The translations under genes and the position numbers were made by a program. This document shows, piece by piece, positions 63,011-64,000 of a stretch of 64,000 bases of DNA. The stretch covers positions 558,001 through 622,000 of the forward strand of contig NC_089461.1 in NCBI RefSeq assembly GCF_029203305.1, given 5' to 3'. The notes under the pieces are model-generated. The model made no database searches, was not told the DNA's origin, and saw only the letters and a program-made list of their open reading frames with translations. Within the stretch, counting starts at the first letter, position 1. The number at the start of each line of letters is the position of its first letter. This stretch comes from Yamadazyma tenuis. Taxonomy: Eukaryota > Ascomycota > Pichiomycetes > Serinales > Debaryomycetaceae.

Positions 63011-64000
63011 ATGAGCTACGAAGATGACTTGATGAACGATTTCGAAAGCGGGTCAGACGCAGAAGAAGACATCCATCATGAGCAGCAAAATGACGAAGAA
63101 GACCTTGATACCAAGCTCACCAGCTTGTTGACTTCTCCTATCTCGTTGGAAAACCAACTCGGTCTGTTGGATATGGACAAGGTGGTAGATCCTACCAAAT
63201 ACCTTCAAATCATGCAATTGACATCGCTCATCCACCTGAAGTTGTCACAATTCGACTCGCAGGAGTCTGACTACCTTAAGTTGATTTCTTACTCAGACTA
63301 CGAAAACGAAGAGTACAGGTTTTTAATGCAAATCAACAAGTTGATCAATATCATTCAGTATGAACTGGGCTTTTTATTTGGGTTCATCAAGCAGAAGTAC
63401 CTGGTGGTGTTTCCGGAGCTTGTCAGTATCATCACCAACCCGGAAGATTTCATTAAAGTGGCAGAGTTGATCAAACAGGACTTGGTGAGTATTCGAGACT
63501 ATGAGCTGCATCTCAAGCAGTTCCTCACCAGCGACAAGATATTGGTGCTTATAATGAGCGGGCTCCAGAGCGTCAAAACCCAGTTCATACTTAACGAGGC
63601 CGACTTCAACGCCATTTTGAACGCCTGTACTGAGTACAAGAAGTTGCAACAGTTGCTAGCAGAGTTGTCTAGTTTCATTCGGACTAAGCTCATAAACTTT
63701 ACCCCGAATCTTTCCAGTTTACTAGGTCCCGTCACGTCAGCACAGTTGCTTATACAGACGGGATCTCTTCAGCAACTCAGCTCAACTCCGGCTTGTAATT
63801 TGGCATCTCTCGGTGTGAAAGAGCTCTCTTCCACCACCAAAAGAATCAACTCTTCCGTACAAATGGGTTACTTATACCACAACGAAATCATCAAATATCT
63901 TCCTCCCGACACCACCAAACTGGCCCTTCGGATTCTCAGCGCCAAAGTCACCCTAGCTGCCCGAATTGATCTTGCCAAATCGAGCCCCAACGGGGAATTG
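63011..64000 (+). CDS. PRP31: U4/U6 snRNP splicing factor Prp31, 3' end cut by window edge
   Basis: Prp31 binds the 15.5K protein (Snu13)-U4 snRNA complex and stabilises the U4/U6.U5 tri-snRNP. The first 330 codons are present. The N-terminus is acidic (SYEDDLMNDFESGSDAEED), followed by helical NOSIC-type sequence (about 85-200, with LVSIRDYELHLKQFLTSDKILVLIMSGL). The Nop domain begins around residue 225 (FTPNLSSLLGPVTSAQLLIQTG) and continues in LASLGVKELSS and the conserved LAARIDLAKS. About 150-170 residues are expected beyond the right edge. The start is the first ATG. Confidence 0.93.
   Translation, partial: MSYEDDLMNDFESGSDAEEDIHHEQQNDEEDLDTKLTSLLTSPISLENQLGLLDMDKVVDPTKYLQIMQLTSLIHLKLSQFDSQESDYLKLISYSDYENEEYRFLMQINKLINIIQYELGFLFGFIKQKYLVVFPELVSIITNPEDFIKVAELIKQDLVSIRDYELHLKQFLTSDKILVLIMSGLQSVKTQFILNEADFNAILNACTEYKKLQQLLAELSSFIRTKLINFTPNLSSLLGPVTSAQLLIQTGSLQQLSSTPACNLASLGVKELSSTTKRINSSVQMGYLYHNEIIKYLPPDTTKLALRILSAKVTLAARIDLAKSSPNGEL

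Overview
This window is nuclear DNA of a budding yeast. It holds compact, mostly intron-poor genes with clear Saccharomycotina orthologues, three short spliceosomal introns with GTATGT/GTAAGT donors and (T)ACTAAC-type branch points, and one intron-containing tRNA-Tyr. GAL1, GAL10 and GAL7 sit together with a UDP/dTDP-glucose 4,6-dehydratase gene (GAL102 type), an arrangement I associate with the CUG-Ser (CTG) clade of Debaryomycetaceae and relatives. In-frame CTG codons are scarce and TTG dominates leucine. Where CTG falls at interpretable positions (TOK1 codon 402, VMA6 codon 120) serine fits better than leucine. I therefore infer translation table 12, but cannot name the genus. Both window edges cut a gene: DOM34 on the left, PRP31 on the right.

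Layout. 0-7 kb: DOM34 (partial) and ARC1 on the minus strand; a 3 kb gene-poor, GC-richer stretch with two unrecognised ORFs; then HIS5 and MRPS17. 7-16 kb: TOK1, a Fun26-type nucleoside transporter, the Q/P-rich actin-patch protein AIM3, DPH2, and a spliced short-chain dehydrogenase. 16-28 kb: SPC2 (spliced), MAG2, TRE1-like, tRNA-Tyr, GCG1, NHA1/CNH1 (spliced), CAR2, and a small Dif1/Spd1-type ribonucleotide-reductase regulator candidate. 28-32 kb: an Ecm7/Sur7-type membrane protein, ATG5, TRM140. 32-39 kb: the GAL cluster (GAL1, GAL10, GAL7, GAL102) followed by TRS23. 39-48 kb: SEC72, ULS1, COG8, VMA6, RAD17, and a Pex15/Pex26-like tail-anchored protein. 48-60 kb: a nutrient-uptake block with a MUP-type methionine permease, a GABA/choline-type permease, two YAT amino-acid permeases (one DIP5), a secreted EEP-family nuclease/phosphatase and an ATO/GPR1 transporter. 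60-64 kb: DBF2, RRP46 and PRP31 (partial).

How it works together. The most coherent unit is the galactose cluster. Its two divergent intergenic regions share the 12-bp palindrome TGCAACGTTGCA, and no CGG-N11-CCG Gal4 site was seen in either. The permease block has matching nitrogen and sulfur cues: GATA sites between two divergent permeases, and a TCACGTGA Cbf1-type site before the methionine permease. Most other genes are housekeeping and closely packed, including a 32-bp gap between the RRP46 and PRP31 start codons and stop codons of GAL102 and TRS23 that overlap. Start codons were re-chosen wherever the longest open frame began at a non-ATG codon. I found no clearly new multi-gene system. 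The best candidates for novelty are the shared GAL palindrome, the two orphan ORFs before HIS5, and the small Dif1-like protein.
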